Shown: in pieces, positions 33,957-43,378 of the stretch
Layout of the letters: each line of letters opens with the position of its first letter
How positions within the stretch are numbered: the first letter of the stretch is position 1
DNA from: an uncultured bacterium
GTDB taxonomy: Bacteria; Cyanobacteriota; Vampirovibrionia; Gastranaerophilales; Gastranaerophilaceae
Assembly (NCBI GenBank): GCA_902777855.1
Contig: CACYVN010000008.1
Location: 1-64,000 of the forward strand
DNA: 64,000 bases
Reading direction: 5' to 3'
Translations under genes and position numbers: made by a program
Notes under the pieces: generated by a model
Told to the model about the DNA's origin: nothing
The model's input: the letters and a program-made list of their open reading frames with translations, nothing else
Databases searched by the model: none

Positions 33957-36900
33957 ATGAAGCCAGTTTTTCTACATTTGTACCGAGTTTTGAAAGTTGT
34001 TTTTCAATTTTATCCATTTTTCTTGTAAGACCCGGATCATCAAGATTTTCTACAATAGATAACAATTTGTCAATATTCATTTCAAGCCTGTCGATACGTT
34101 CCTGCTGATTAACAAGTTGCGATTCAAGCTTTTCAACTTTAGTAAACTGCTTTTCAAGTGATTTAATCTGAGCATTCCATAAGCTGAATTTTTCTTCAAT
34201 GACATTATCTACCTGAGTTTTTATTGACGTTTTTAAATCCTCAATACCGTTTAAAACCTCATTTATTCTGCTGATTTCGTCAGAATTTACAGAAATTTTA
34301 TTAATACTTGAAGTCGCAGAATCAATCCATTCTCCGATATATATCAAAGCCTGTCTTACGACACTGTCCGATTGAGCTGAAGTTTCAAGCATTTTAGAGA
34401 GTTTATCGACTTTACCTGTTATACTGTCATTTATTATTTCTCCAAAACCCTCAATTCCGTTATTCAATGCATTATATGATTTGTCAGATGTCGCAATAAG
34501 AAATTCGGTTTGTTCCTTCAGGTTAGAAATCTCTGATTTTAGCTCTTTCATTTCATCCTGAGTTAATGAATCAACAGAAGATGTAATTGAATGCAGTTTA
34601 TCGGTAATTTCTGTCAAATCAACCTGTTGGCTATCCTGAAGTGCAAGTCTCAATTTTGCCAAATCAGTTTCTATATCCTGCATGGAATACCTGTAATCTG
34701 AGGTCTCATCAGAAGATGTCATTTGATGAAGTTGTTTTGTAATTTGAGCTATATTCTTATTAATTTCATCAGTTCTTTCTTCAACAAAATCTTTGATATC
34801 TTCAGTTTCTTCAATAAATGATACCTGATCAAAGATAGTAACAACCGCACTCATTAAAGATTCTTTCATTTCTTTAATGGTTTTGCTTAGTTTTTCACTG
34901 TCAGCATTTGAATCTGCCGCTAATGCATTAACCTCAAAAGATATTTCATCCAAGCATTTTTTGAAGGCTTCAAGCTTTTCATTAGGTTCAAGATCTTCTA
35001 TATATGTTTTTTGTTCTCCTATGAGAGTTTTGATATTGTTAAGTTCTTCAAGACTCCCGTCATCAGCACCGATTTGAGTAATTTTATCATTTAATTCTTC
35101 AAGCATTGAAGAAAGTTTTTTGTCACTTTCTGATAATTTTTCTTCAATAACAGGAGTCAATGCTTCAATCTTCGGTGCAATTTCCGCAATTTTGGGGGTT
35201 AATTCGTCAATTTTAGGTATAACAACATCTTCTATCGCAGGAGCAATATCTGCTACAGAATCATTAATTCCGGTTAAAGTCTCCGATACTTCATTTAAAA
35301 TATCGGTATTGGTCGAATCAGAGACGAATACATCAAGTTTTGATTCAATTGAATCGAGTTTGGAGTTCAAACTGATATTATTTGTTTTTATATATTTTTC
35401 TACATCAGAAAGCCAATTATTATTCAAAGCTTTTAAAACTTCATCAACTTTTGAGTTTATACTCATAACAACACCACTGTTATTGATTGACGGAATTTTA
35501 GAAACTTCTTTGTTTTGGGAATCTTTCTTAACATTCTCTACTTTGTCGGATAAATTTCTTATATCCTGTTGTAAAATATCAAAAGCTTGAACAAAATCGA
35601 ACTTATCAGTTCCGAATATGTCATCCTCTGTAACATCATCGAAATCATCAATTTCATCCCCGGCAGAGACACTTGCCTTATTTACAACATCATTGATTAC
35701 ACTGTCAAGGCGTTCGCTGATTTCCTGAAGAACTTTTGTAATTTGAGCATTATCAGCAGATAATTGTTCAATTTCTTTTGAATACTTTTCGAAATCCGAT
35801 TTCAAATCGTCTAAACCTGTATCACTATAGACAACCGTCTCTTCCTGTTCTTCGCCTTTAGACTTTTTCTTTGATTTTGACTTAAAGCTTTTTTTCAATT
35901 CTTCAATTGCAGAAATTATTTCTTCATGATTATTTGCAACAGAAAGCATTGATTTTATTTCATCGCTCTGTTGCTTAATTTCCTGTTTTATTTCTTCAAC
36001 GCTTTTGAATATAAGATTATTCTGGGATTCTCTGAAATCATTTATCTCTTTAACAAAATTCTGAAATTCAGCCATATCTCCTGCATCCGGAGGAACAATT
36101 GCATCAAGAGATTTTTCAACATAATCTTTCAGATTGTCAAGTTTGATTATAATTGAATCCGTATCCGTTAAAATGAAGTCTTTTAAATTATTTTCATTTT
36201 CGGCAAATTTCTCGGTTAATCTTCCGTACAAATCTTCAAGATCCGAACTTATATCATTCAGTTCAAATGAGTCGGTCAGTTCGGTATTAAGATTGCTCAC
36301 TTCGGTTCTCAAAACATTTGTATCAAGATTTTTATATACTTTATCAAGTATCTCTTTTATCGGCTTAATTCCATCAAGAATCTCAGATGTCTTTTGAGAT
36401 ATATTTTCCGTTATGTCAGTTGAAACAAGCTGTAATTCCTGTTTAAAATCGCCCAATGTTTCATTTGCCCCTGACAGTTTTTCATTAAAGTGAGGATTAT
36501 CTATGCCGCTGTTTAATTCTATATCTGACATTAATTTTTGTAACTGAGAAGTTTTTTGTTCTATAAGCTCAGTCTGATAAGCAAAACCTTCCGAAATTTT
36601 AGAGTCTGAAGTCTTTGTAATTTCATCAATATTACTTGCAATTTCAGTTAATTTCTCAGATATAAAGTTTTCGATATTTGAAATATAAATTCCCTCCGGA
36701 TTATCAATATTTTCAATATCTTTTTGTTCAAATGCAGAAATAAGATTTTTAATCTGAGATTTCAGTGAAACAATTTCTGATATTGCCTGTTCAATTTGCG
36801 AATTACTTTCTGTTTCTTCTTTTTCAATATTGATACTGTTAATTTTATCTATAATTTGTGAAAAAGCGGATTCATTAAATGTTTGGTTATTTACGATAGA

Positions 36901-39060
36901 ATCTTCCAAAGAAAGAAGTTTGGAATACAATCCGCCTTTAGGATTATCCTGTAACAAGTTTTTTACTTCGCAAAGATATTCCTTAACCGAATCAGCATCC
37001 GGATTTTTAATATCGGATATATTATCAAAATCGGATGAATTAGCTTCTATCATTGATTTAATAGCTTCAAGTTCGGATTTTATATAATCATAATCTGCCC
37101 CGGAATTATTTTTTACAAAATCCGCGATAGAAGTAATATCACTCTGCAAATCTTTAATTCTCTCATGTAGCAATTCAAATTCCCCTTCAAGAGAATCTCC
37201 TGTTTTTGAAAAATCAAGTTCAGATAACTTTAATTCAATATCTTTCCGAATTTGCTGCATTTGCTCAATATTTTCAGAGCACGAACCTGTACTTGCACTT
37301 AAACTTGATATACAAGATTTCAAATCCTCAATAAAAACGTCAAATTCACTTCTTGAAACTATTTCCGATATTGAACGTTCCAAATCTGATAATTTCTCAT
37401 AAATCTCTGATTGTTCTCCTTCTGTAGATGAAACATCCAAGATATTTTTAATTTCACCAAGCTGAGTTCTGATTTCCGACATATTTGCACTTATTTGTTC
37501 AATATCATAACTTTGTGAAAGTTTTTCTAACACGGAAATAATTTCATTAGCTGTGTCTTGAATCTGAGCGATTTCATCAGAAGTTGAATTATGTTCAATT
37601 TGAGATGCAATCTTTTGAGAAATTTCTTTAATATTAGAATTAATTAACCAGTTTTCTATTGAATTTGTTTTGTCGTAAATATTTGAAAGTTCCTCACTTA
37701 CATCCATATTTGGTAATCTCAAGGCAACTTCTTCAACATTTTCTTTAATTTCGGGTAAAACCTCAAGTTGTTTTGTAATATCATCTGTTTTTGTGTTTAT
37801 TTCTTCAATGATTTGGCTATTTTTCAATAATTGTTCTATATCTTCCTTTTGCGGAATTTTTTTAAAAGTATCAGTTATAATTTCTTTTAATTCTTCATTT
37901 GCTCCTGAAACCGAATCAAGAGTTGTTAATACTTTTGAAGAAAGAGCTTCATTCAAATCCATAACAATATTTCTGATAATTTCGAGTTCTTCTTCAAAAT
38001 TTTCAATTTTCGAAGCAATCTCACTGAAATTTTCAGACGAATCAGAAGAATTTATATTTTGCGCCAAGGTGTTGATTTGAGAATACAATTCTGTAATACT
38101 TCTTTCTAAATCATCCGCATCCGGAACTCTTTCAATATCAAGTGCAACTTTGCCTAATATTTGTTTAATCTCATCAGCCTGAGAAAGAATTTCATCCGTT
38201 TGGTCCTGAATTTGAGAAAAATCTTCTTTTGACACATTCATAACAGCTCTTTGATTAAGTTTGTCAATTGCAAGCTGAATTTCGTCAATATCATCTTTTT
38301 GGGCATTAGAATTAATTTTTTCGTCAATTTCACTTGCTTTATCAAAAATGGAATCAATAATACCTTTTATAAGTTTTAGATCTTCACTTGTTGAAACATT
38401 TTCAAGAACTTTTTCTAAATTTACTTCTCTTTCTTCAATAGACTGCAGATTAGCAATAATCTCATTTACAGCCTTATAAATAATATCAACCTGAGCCTTT
38501 GCGGTATCTCCTGTTTTAAGCGGATCAACACTTTTAATTCCTGCCAAAACTGATTTTAAAGTTGTATTTATATCATCAATTGTACTTTTATATGACATAT
38601 TAACATTGCCCAAATCATTTCGGAGCAACGATATTGTTCTTAAGATATCTTCTTTATCTGTTTTATTACTTGCAATATCTGCAATTTTAGTTTCGATTCC
38701 CGCAAGAATTGCTTTTTCTTGCCTTGCCTCTGTATACAAATTATTAACATTCTTTGAAAAAACATCAAAAAGTTCTTTCATATCACTATTTTTTACTGAT
38801 TCTCCTTGTGAATCATAAACTGCTTTGATTGCCCGTTCAATATCTTCAAATTTGTTAAGGGTAAAGGAATATTTATCATCAACTGATTTTACAAGTTCGT
38901 CCAAGTACGCTTTCATAAGCTCTGTATTTGTTGTGTTATCCGCCATATCAAGCTTTGAGCCAATATTTGTAAGCAAACGGTCAAAACTGTCTGCATTTTC
39001 AGCATTACTTCTTTGCATATTATTTAGCAAGTCTATTACTTTTTCTATATCCTGAGCCAT
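33946..39060 (-). CDS. Giant coiled-coil protein (1704 aa)
   Basis: I do not recognise this 1704-residue protein. It is almost entirely acidic helical sequence with heptad-like spacing of Ile/Leu (for example ISNLKEQTEFLIATSDKSY and VEKLESQLVNQQERIDRLEM). It has no signal peptide, no membrane segment and no enzyme motif. A Lys/Ser-rich basic break (SFKSKSKKKSKGEE) and an acidic patch (DEIDDFDDVTEDDIFG) interrupt it. The C-terminus is a clear coiled coil (MDKIEKQLSKLGTNVEKL). It probably forms a long rod, perhaps a cytoskeletal or chromosome-associated scaffold. It is the largest gene here and is expressed with the downstream GlcD-type oxidase by an 11-base overlap. Confidence 0.8.
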   Translation of the reverse strand: MAQDIEKVIDLLNNMQRSNAENADSFDRLLTNIGSKLDMADNTTNTELMKAYLDELVKSVDDKYSFTLNKFEDIERAIKAVYDSQGESVKNSDMKELFDVFSKNVNNLYTEARQEKAILAGIETKIADIASNKTDKEDILRTISLLRNDLGNVNMSYKSTIDDINTTLKSVLAGIKSVDPLKTGDTAKAQVDIIYKAVNEIIANLQSIEEREVNLEKVLENVSTSEDLKLIKGIIDSIFDKASEIDEKINSNAQKDDIDEIQLAIDKLNQRAVMNVSKEDFSQIQDQTDEILSQADEIKQILGKVALDIERVPDADDLERSITELYSQINTLAQNINSSDSSENFSEIASKIENFEEELEIIRNIVMDLNEALSSKVLTTLDSVSGANEELKEIITDTFKKIPQKEDIEQLLKNSQIIEEINTKTDDITKQLEVLPEIKENVEEVALRLPNMDVSEELSNIYDKTNSIENWLINSNIKEISQKIASQIEHNSTSDEIAQIQDTANEIISVLEKLSQSYDIEQISANMSEIRTQLGEIKNILDVSSTEGEQSEIYEKLSDLERSISEIVSRSEFDVFIEDLKSCISSLSASTGSCSENIEQMQQIRKDIELKLSELDFSKTGDSLEGEFELLHERIKDLQSDITSIADFVKNNSGADYDYIKSELEAIKSMIEANSSDFDNISDIKNPDADSVKEYLCEVKNLLQDNPKGGLYSKLLSLEDSIVNNQTFNESAFSQIIDKINSINIEKEETESNSQIEQAISEIVSLKSQIKNLISAFEQKDIENIDNPEGIYISNIENFISEKLTEIASNIDEITKTSDSKISEGFAYQTELIEQKTSQLQKLMSDIELNSGIDNPHFNEKLSGANETLGDFKQELQLVSTDITENISQKTSEILDGIKPIKEILDKVYKNLDTNVLRTEVSNLNTELTDSFELNDISSDLEDLYGRLTEKFAENENNLKDFILTDTDSIIIKLDNLKDYVEKSLDAIVPPDAGDMAEFQNFVKEINDFRESQNNLIFKSVEEIKQEIKQQSDEIKSMLSVANNHEEIISAIEELKKSFKSKSKKKSKGEEQEETVVYSDTGLDDLKSDFEKYSKEIEQLSADNAQITKVLQEISERLDSVINDVVNKASVSAGDEIDDFDDVTEDDIFGTDKFDFVQAFDILQQDIRNLSDKVENVKKDSQNKEVSKIPSINNSGVVMSINSKVDEVLKALNNNWLSDVEKYIKTNNISLNSKLDSIESKLDVFVSDSTNTDILNEVSETLTGINDSVADIAPAIEDVVIPKIDELTPKIAEIAPKIEALTPVIEEKLSESDKKLSSMLEELNDKITQIGADDGSLEELNNIKTLIGEQKTYIEDLEPNEKLEAFKKCLDEISFEVNALAADSNADSEKLSKTIKEMKESLMSAVVTIFDQVSFIEETEDIKDFVEERTDEINKNIAQITKQLHQMTSSDETSDYRYSMQDIETDLAKLRLALQDSQQVDLTEITDKLHSITSSVDSLTQDEMKELKSEISNLKEQTEFLIATSDKSYNALNNGIEGFGEIINDSITGKVDKLSKMLETSAQSDSVVRQALIYIGEWIDSATSSINKISVNSDEISRINEVLNGIEDLKTSIKTQVDNVIEEKFSLWNAQIKSLEKQFTKVEKLESQLVNQQERIDRLEMNIDKLLSIVENLDDPGLTRKMDKIEKQLSKLGTNVEKLASYVD

Positions 39061-39241
39061 TTTAAATCCCTTAACATTAAATATAACTATCCCTACATGC
39101 TAATTTTATCAAGTTATATCTTATTAGTAAAATAATTTAAGCATATTTATTACAAATGTTAAGCAGAAAACACAAATGTTGCGATAAAATATTTCGTTGG
39201 TGTTAATATTGAATATGAATAGAGTTTGAAGAGGGGATGAC

Positions 39242-39454
39242 ATGAGTAACATTGTTATTGATAAATCAAAGTGTAAAGCTTGTTATTTATGCATAAAAGA
39301 ATGTCCAAAAAATCTGATTAAAATTAGCGATAATACAAACAATCTTGGCAACAGAGTAGTGGAATTTCAGGATCCTGAAGGGGAGTGTTTAGGGTGTGCA
39401 ATGTGTGCGACAAGATGTCCTGATTTGGCTATAACAGAGGTTTACAGAGGATAA
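39242..39454 (+). CDS. 4Fe-4S ferredoxin subunit of 2-oxoacid oxidoreductase
   Basis: A 70-residue two-cluster ferredoxin (delta subunit). CKACYLCIKECP and CLGCAMCATRCP each supply the CxxCxxCxxxC ligands of one [4Fe-4S] cluster. It passes electrons from the thiamine-pyrophosphate subunit to soluble ferredoxin. It is the first of four oxidoreductase genes in the order delta-alpha-beta-gamma. GAGGGGATGAC gives a strong ribosome-binding site just before the ATG, and the 181-base upstream region presumably holds the promoter, though I see only weak hexamers. Confidence 0.93.
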   Translation: MSNIVIDKSKCKACYLCIKECPKNLIKISDNTNNLGNRVVEFQDPEGECLGCAMCATRCPDLAITEVYRG

Positions 39455-39477
39455 GTTGTTTTTGAAAGGTTAGTTTA

Positions 39478-40542
39478 ATGACAGCGACAATTACGAACAA
39501 AAAAGTTTTGATGAAAGGCAATTATGCAATAGCAAATGCAGCAGTACTTGCAGGTTGCCAATGCTATTTCGGATATCCGATTACACCGCAGAGTGAAATC
39601 GGAGAATTTATGAGCGGGAAAATGCAGGAGCTTGGCAGAGCTTATGTTTCAGCAGAAAGCGAGCTTGCAGCAATAAATATGACTATCGGAGCATGTTCAA
39701 CCGGTGTTAAGGCAATGACATCTTCTTCATCATGTGCAGTTGCACTTATGCAGGAAGGTTTATCTTATGCAACTTCTGATCAATTACCTGTTGTTTTGGT
39801 AAGCGTAATGCGTGGAGGTCCGGGGTTAGGTAATATTTATCCTTCTCAAGGTGATTATTTTCAGGCTACAAGAGGAGGAGGAAATGGGGATTATAAACTT
39901 ATAGTTCTTGCCCCGTCAACTGTTCAGGAATGTGCGGATTTGACATACAAAGCCTTTTATCTTGCTCAAAAATATCGTAATCCGACAGTTCTTTTGGCTG
40001 ACGGGTTATTGGGACAAATGATGGAACCTGTTGAATTTAAGGAATATCCGTATCCCGAAATTGACAATTCGGAATGGAAACTGGCGGGGGCAAAAGGTAG
40101 AGAACCTCGAATTATTCGTTCTTATGCCCCATTGGCAGATAAGCAATGCGTATTTCTTGAAAAACTTTTTGAGAAATACAAAACTATTGAGGAAAACGAA
40201 ACCGAATGGGAAGAAATAGGAACGGAAGATGCAGACGTAGTTCTTGTAAGTTTTGGTTCAACATCAAGAAACGTTAAAACTGCTGCAAAGATTTGCAGAC
40301 AAAAAGGATTAAAAGTCGGTGTTTTAAGACCGATAACGCTGTTCCCGTTCCCGTCGAAACGTTTATGTGAATTATCTCAAAGAGTTAAAATGTTTATCAG
40401 TGTAGAAGTTAACATGGGACAAATGGTTCAGGATGTTCGATTGGCTGTTAACGGTAAGGTTCCGGTTGAACTTATACACAAAGGAGTTGGCACACCGCCT
40501 TCTCCGGAGGAAATAGCAGAGCAAATAGAGGAGTTGATGTAA
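39478..40542 (+). CDS. vorB: 2-oxoacid:ferredoxin oxidoreductase alpha subunit (VorB type)
   Basis: The alpha subunit of an anaerobic 2-oxoacid oxidoreductase, which decarboxylates a 2-oxoacid to its acyl-CoA and reduces ferredoxin. The opening MKGNYAIANAAVLAGCQCYF, YPITPQSEIGEFM, SSSSCAVALMQEGLSYA, MRGGPGLGNIYPSQGDYFQA and GQMMEPVEF match the VorB (branched-chain 2-oxoacid) group more closely than Campylobacter-type OorA. The delta-alpha-beta-gamma order is like oorDABC, however. Substrate may be a branched-chain 2-oxoacid or 2-oxoglutarate. At 354 residues it lacks the fused gamma domain seen in long KorA proteins. It overlaps the next gene by one base (TAATG). Confidence 0.92.
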   Translation: MTATITNKKVLMKGNYAIANAAVLAGCQCYFGYPITPQSEIGEFMSGKMQELGRAYVSAESELAAINMTIGACSTGVKAMTSSSSCAVALMQEGLSYATSDQLPVVLVSVMRGGPGLGNIYPSQGDYFQATRGGGNGDYKLIVLAPSTVQECADLTYKAFYLAQKYRNPTVLLADGLLGQMMEPVEFKEYPYPEIDNSEWKLAGAKGREPRIIRSYAPLADKQCVFLEKLFEKYKTIEENETEWEEIGTEDADVVLVSFGSTSRNVKTAAKICRQKGLKVGVLRPITLFPFPSKRLCELSQRVKMFISVEVNMGQMVQDVRLAVNGKVPVELIHKGVGTPPSPEEIAEQIEELM

Positions 40543-41291
40543 TGGCAACACAGGTTTTTAAAATTCCCGATTCGTTTAAAAAAGATGCAAAATACACTTT
40601 TTGTCCGGGGTGCGACCATGGAGTTGCAATAAGACTTGTCGGAGAATGCCTATCAGAACTGGGGTTAACGGAAAATACAATTGCAGCATGCTCAATTGGC
40701 TGTTCGGTCACTATCTATGATTTTCTGAACGTTGATGCTTTGGAAGCTCCACATGGCAGGGCAATGGCTGAGGCTACAGGAATAAAAAGAGCCTGCCCTG
40801 ATAAATTTGTATTTACATATCAGGGTGACGGTGATTTTGCCTCAATAGGTCTTGCAGAAAGTATGCATGCTGCGTTAAGAGGGGAAAATATTTCAGCAAT
40901 TTGTATAAATAATACAACATACGGAATGACAGGTGGTCAATTAGGGCCGACAACACTTGTAGGACAGGTTACTACAACTTCGCCAACAGGCAGAAACGTT
41001 GAATATTACGGATATCCTATAAAAATTGCAGAGCATATTGCTCTTTGCGATGGAACTGCGTTCAGTGCAAGAGTTTCACTTGATACAGTTGCTAATATTC
41101 GTAAAGCAAAACAGGCTATTAAAAAGGCTTTCGAAGTTCAAATTAAAGGTTTGGGTTTGGGATTTGTTGAAATTCTGTCTTCTTGTCCGACAAACTGGAG
41201 AATGACTCCGGAGAAAGCTCATGAACGTGTAAGAGATGAAATGATGCAGGTTTTTAAGCCCGGAATTTATAAAGATATCACAGAGGAATAA
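40542..41291 (+). CDS. 2-oxoacid:ferredoxin oxidoreductase beta (TPP) subunit
   Basis: The thiamine-pyrophosphate subunit, 249 residues. FCPGCDHGVAIRLVGE is the conserved opening, and ACSIGCSV is typical. GDGDFASIGLAE is the TPP-Mg motif (GDG...), followed by NNTTYGMTGGQLGPTTL. It carries the catalytic cofactor and works with the alpha and gamma subunits encoded on either side. It is coupled to the alpha gene by a one-base overlap. A short frame separates it from the gamma gene. Confidence 0.95.
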   Translation: MATQVFKIPDSFKKDAKYTFCPGCDHGVAIRLVGECLSELGLTENTIAACSIGCSVTIYDFLNVDALEAPHGRAMAEATGIKRACPDKFVFTYQGDGDFASIGLAESMHAALRGENISAICINNTTYGMTGGQLGPTTLVGQVTTTSPTGRNVEYYGYPIKIAEHIALCDGTAFSARVSLDTVANIRKAKQAIKKAFEVQIKGLGLGFVEILSSCPTNWRMTPEKAHERVRDEMMQVFKPGIYKDITEE

Positions 41292-41296
41292 ATTTA

Positions 41297-41443
41297 ATGA
41301 GAATAGATAAACTAAGAATGTTAAATTTAAAAACATTTAAACAACAGAGTATTTCGGACAGAAATGTTGCAAAAATTATCAAAACAAAATTAGAGTTGAG
41401 TATAAAATCAGATACTTATACCGGCAGAAGCCAAAAAATTTAA
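41297..41443 (+). CDS. Small basic ORF inside the oxidoreductase operon (48 aa)
   Basis: The frame begins with an ATG at 41297, preceded by AGAGGA at about eight bases. It encodes 48 residues (MRIDKLRMLNLKTFKQQSIS...) and ends in TAA at 41441-41443, 14 bases before the gamma-subunit start. The composition is strongly basic and helical with no cysteines. It fills the only real gap in the operon. It could be a genuine small subunit or regulator, or a chance frame in spacer DNA. Confidence 0.45.
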   Translation: MRIDKLRMLNLKTFKQQSISDRNVAKIIKTKLELSIKSDTYTGRSQKI

Positions 41444-41457
41444 TAAGAGGTACAAAT

Positions 41458-42006
41458 ATGGAAAAAGATTTTATAATTGCAGGGTTTGGCGGACAGGGAG
41501 TTCTTTTGGCAGGAGAAGTTCTTGCAAACGGCTTTATGATAGACGATAAAAACGTTACGTGGTATCCGTCTTACGGAGCTGAAATGCGTGGCGGAACAGT
41601 TAATTGTACCGTTGTAATGTCTGATGAAGAAGTCAGTTCCGTACAAAAACCAAGTGCTGATTTTATAATAGTTCTTAATCAGGCATCTTTTGACAAATAC
41701 ATTTCATGGGTTAAAAAAGGCGGTTCTATCATAGTAAATTCTTCACTTGCAGTTATCAAAAAGACAAGGGAAGATATTAATTATATTTTTGTACCTATCA
41801 CAAAACTCGCACAGGAAAAGCTTGGTAATATAAAGATGTCAAATATACTTGCACTCGGAACACTGTCAAGGGTGAGTAAACTGATTTCACTTGAAACTCT
41901 TGAAAAAGCTTTGCATAATGTTATTCCGGCTCGCAGAGCAAATCTTATACCTAAAAATATTGAAGCATTAAAACTCGGTTATGAGTATGATTTATTGAAT
42001 GTTTAG
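41458..42006 (+). CDS. 2-oxoacid:ferredoxin oxidoreductase gamma subunit
   Basis: The gamma subunit, 182 residues. IIAGFGGQGVLLAGEVLANG, WYPSYGAEMRGGTVNCTVVMS and LNQASFDKY are the conserved family blocks. GAGG lies seven bases before the ATG. It completes the four-subunit enzyme with 39242-41291. An imperfect hairpin lies just after the stop (near 42009-42032), but it has only a weak T-run and I would not call it a terminator. Confidence 0.94.
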   Translation: MEKDFIIAGFGGQGVLLAGEVLANGFMIDDKNVTWYPSYGAEMRGGTVNCTVVMSDEEVSSVQKPSADFIIVLNQASFDKYISWVKKGGSIIVNSSLAVIKKTREDINYIFVPITKLAQEKLGNIKMSNILALGTLSRVSKLISLETLEKALHNVIPARRANLIPKNIEALKLGYEYDLLNV

Positions 42007-42087
42007 TTCAAAATCACCTAAAAAGTTGATTTTAAATTTGTCAAAACAGTATATTCTTCATGTGTAAGTAGAAAGGTCTGTATAAAA

Positions 42088-42321
42088 GTGAAAAAACAAC
42101 TAATTGCATCTATACACGAAAAAGAATTGCAACTGGCGAAATTAAAACAGCATATTGATAAAAGTGAAGTGTGCTCAGATTTATACAATAAAGTGTTATT
42201 GGAAAAAGCAATTTTAAAAAAACAGCTTGACGACTTGAAAAACAATTCAATCGTTACAAGAATAAAACATCTCATGCCTCATCGCGGTGAAAAACTTATC
42301 TGCGATTATTTTAAGGGGTAA
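42088..42321 (+). CDS. Small coiled-coil hypothetical protein (77 aa)
   Basis: The frame starts with GTG at 42088 and encodes 77 residues, mostly one charged helix (SIHEKELQLAKLKQHIDKSE, LLEKAILKKQLDDLKNN) with a short C-terminal tail RIKHLMPHRGEKLICDYFKG. AAAGG lies about 12 bases upstream, a rather long spacing. It is soluble with no known motif. It follows the gamma subunit by 81 bases in the same direction and converges with the formyltransferase gene, whose stop is two bases away. Confidence 0.6.
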   Translation: MKKQLIASIHEKELQLAKLKQHIDKSEVCSDLYNKVLLEKAILKKQLDDLKNNSIVTRIKHLMPHRGEKLICDYFKG

Positions 42322-42323
42322 AT

Positions 42324-43268
42324 CTATTTAATCTCATCAACGTATTTGTTTATATATTGCTTAATTCCCTTGCGTTTATAAAGTTTCAGATTTTTAAACT
42401 CGATAGGTTTATGGTCATGGCAAACAATTGTAATGGAATTTGTTTGTGAATCTTTTGCGATAACTGTATTAGGCGGATAATTTACTTCTTTATCAAGGAT
42501 TTTAAAACTGTAAGGATTAACCGTAAAAAAAACTTCTTTATATGTTATATAAGTGGGTAAAAACGGATGTAGCGCCCTTATTGTTCTTGAAATTTCATCT
42601 GAATTTTGAATTGAAAAATCAAGCATCATTTCCTCTCCGGAAATATTTGGGAAGTATGTCGCATATTTGTTATCCTGATTAACCGGAGTAAGAATTTTTT
42701 CATTCAAGTCATTCAAAAATTCCGTTACAAGCTCTCTTGCTTTTGTGACTGTTCTGTCTCGAAGTTCTTTGGATGTATCTGAAGCATAAATTTTAATTTT
42801 TTCCTGTTTTAGAATTGCTCCTGCATCATATTCATCGTTCATTAGATGAATAGTTACCCCAGAATATTCTTCTCCATGCAAAATGGTCTGCATATATGGG
42901 TTTGGACCTCGGTATTTTGGTAAAAGCGACGGATGGACATTAACTGTTGCAATTTTAGGAATATTATAAGTTTTAGGAGTAATACATTCTTTCCATGTCC
43001 CAACTATTATCAAATCAACATTAAGAGAAATCATTAATTTCTGAAAAGTTTCGCAATTCGCAGACTTCAATCTTATTTGATTTAATTTTAACTGTTTAAT
43101 AAGAGTAACTTCAGGCGCTGGAGTAAAAAAATCATCAAGCATGACTTTCAATTTTGATTTTGAAGTGTAATCGTAGCGAAAAACGCCTGCAATTTCTACT
43201 CCGGCATCAATTACACCGAGTATAATATTGGCAAGCATAAGCCCTTTCCCTAAAACAACAACTCTCAT
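42324..43268 (-). CDS. Formyltransferase family protein (Fmt-like)
   Basis: A 314-residue enzyme of the formyltetrahydrofolate-dependent transferase family. The catalytic set is visible: Asn-x-His in VNVHPSLLPKYRGPNPY, then Asp in NDEYDAGAIL. A C-terminal OB-like domain follows (from about 205), as in methionyl-tRNA formyltransferase. The first strand (MRVVVLGKGLMLANIILGVI) lacks the M-G-T-P-x-F-A motif of classical Fmt, so it may act on another amino group such as a sugar nucleotide or peptide. Length and domain order equal Fmt. It is single and convergent with the small coiled-coil gene. Confidence 0.8.
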   Translation of the reverse strand: MRVVVLGKGLMLANIILGVIDAGVEIAGVFRYDYTSKSKLKVMLDDFFTPAPEVTLIKQLKLNQIRLKSANCETFQKLMISLNVDLIIVGTWKECITPKTYNIPKIATVNVHPSLLPKYRGPNPYMQTILHGEEYSGVTIHLMNDEYDAGAILKQEKIKIYASDTSKELRDRTVTKARELVTEFLNDLNEKILTPVNQDNKYATYFPNISGEEMMLDFSIQNSDEISRTIRALHPFLPTYITYKEVFFTVNPYSFKILDKEVNYPPNTVIAKDSQTNSITIVCHDHKPIEFKNLKLYKRKGIKQYINKYVDEIK

Positions 43269-43378
43269 AAAATCATTATATTATAAAAATGATAATTATC
43301 TTAAATAACAATTTTACATTAAAGTTTTTGTTTGATTGTGCCGTCTATAACATAGTAAATTTACAACAAGGGTGTACT

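Noticed and set aside
35120-35590. 156-codon plus-strand frame inside the giant coiled-coil gene
   Set aside because: Ser/Leu-rich shadow of a heptad-repeat coding region, with no ribosome-binding site.
42009-42032. Imperfect hairpin after the gamma-subunit gene as a terminator
   Set aside because: The stem is only seven A/T-rich pairs with a ten-base loop and a weak T-run.
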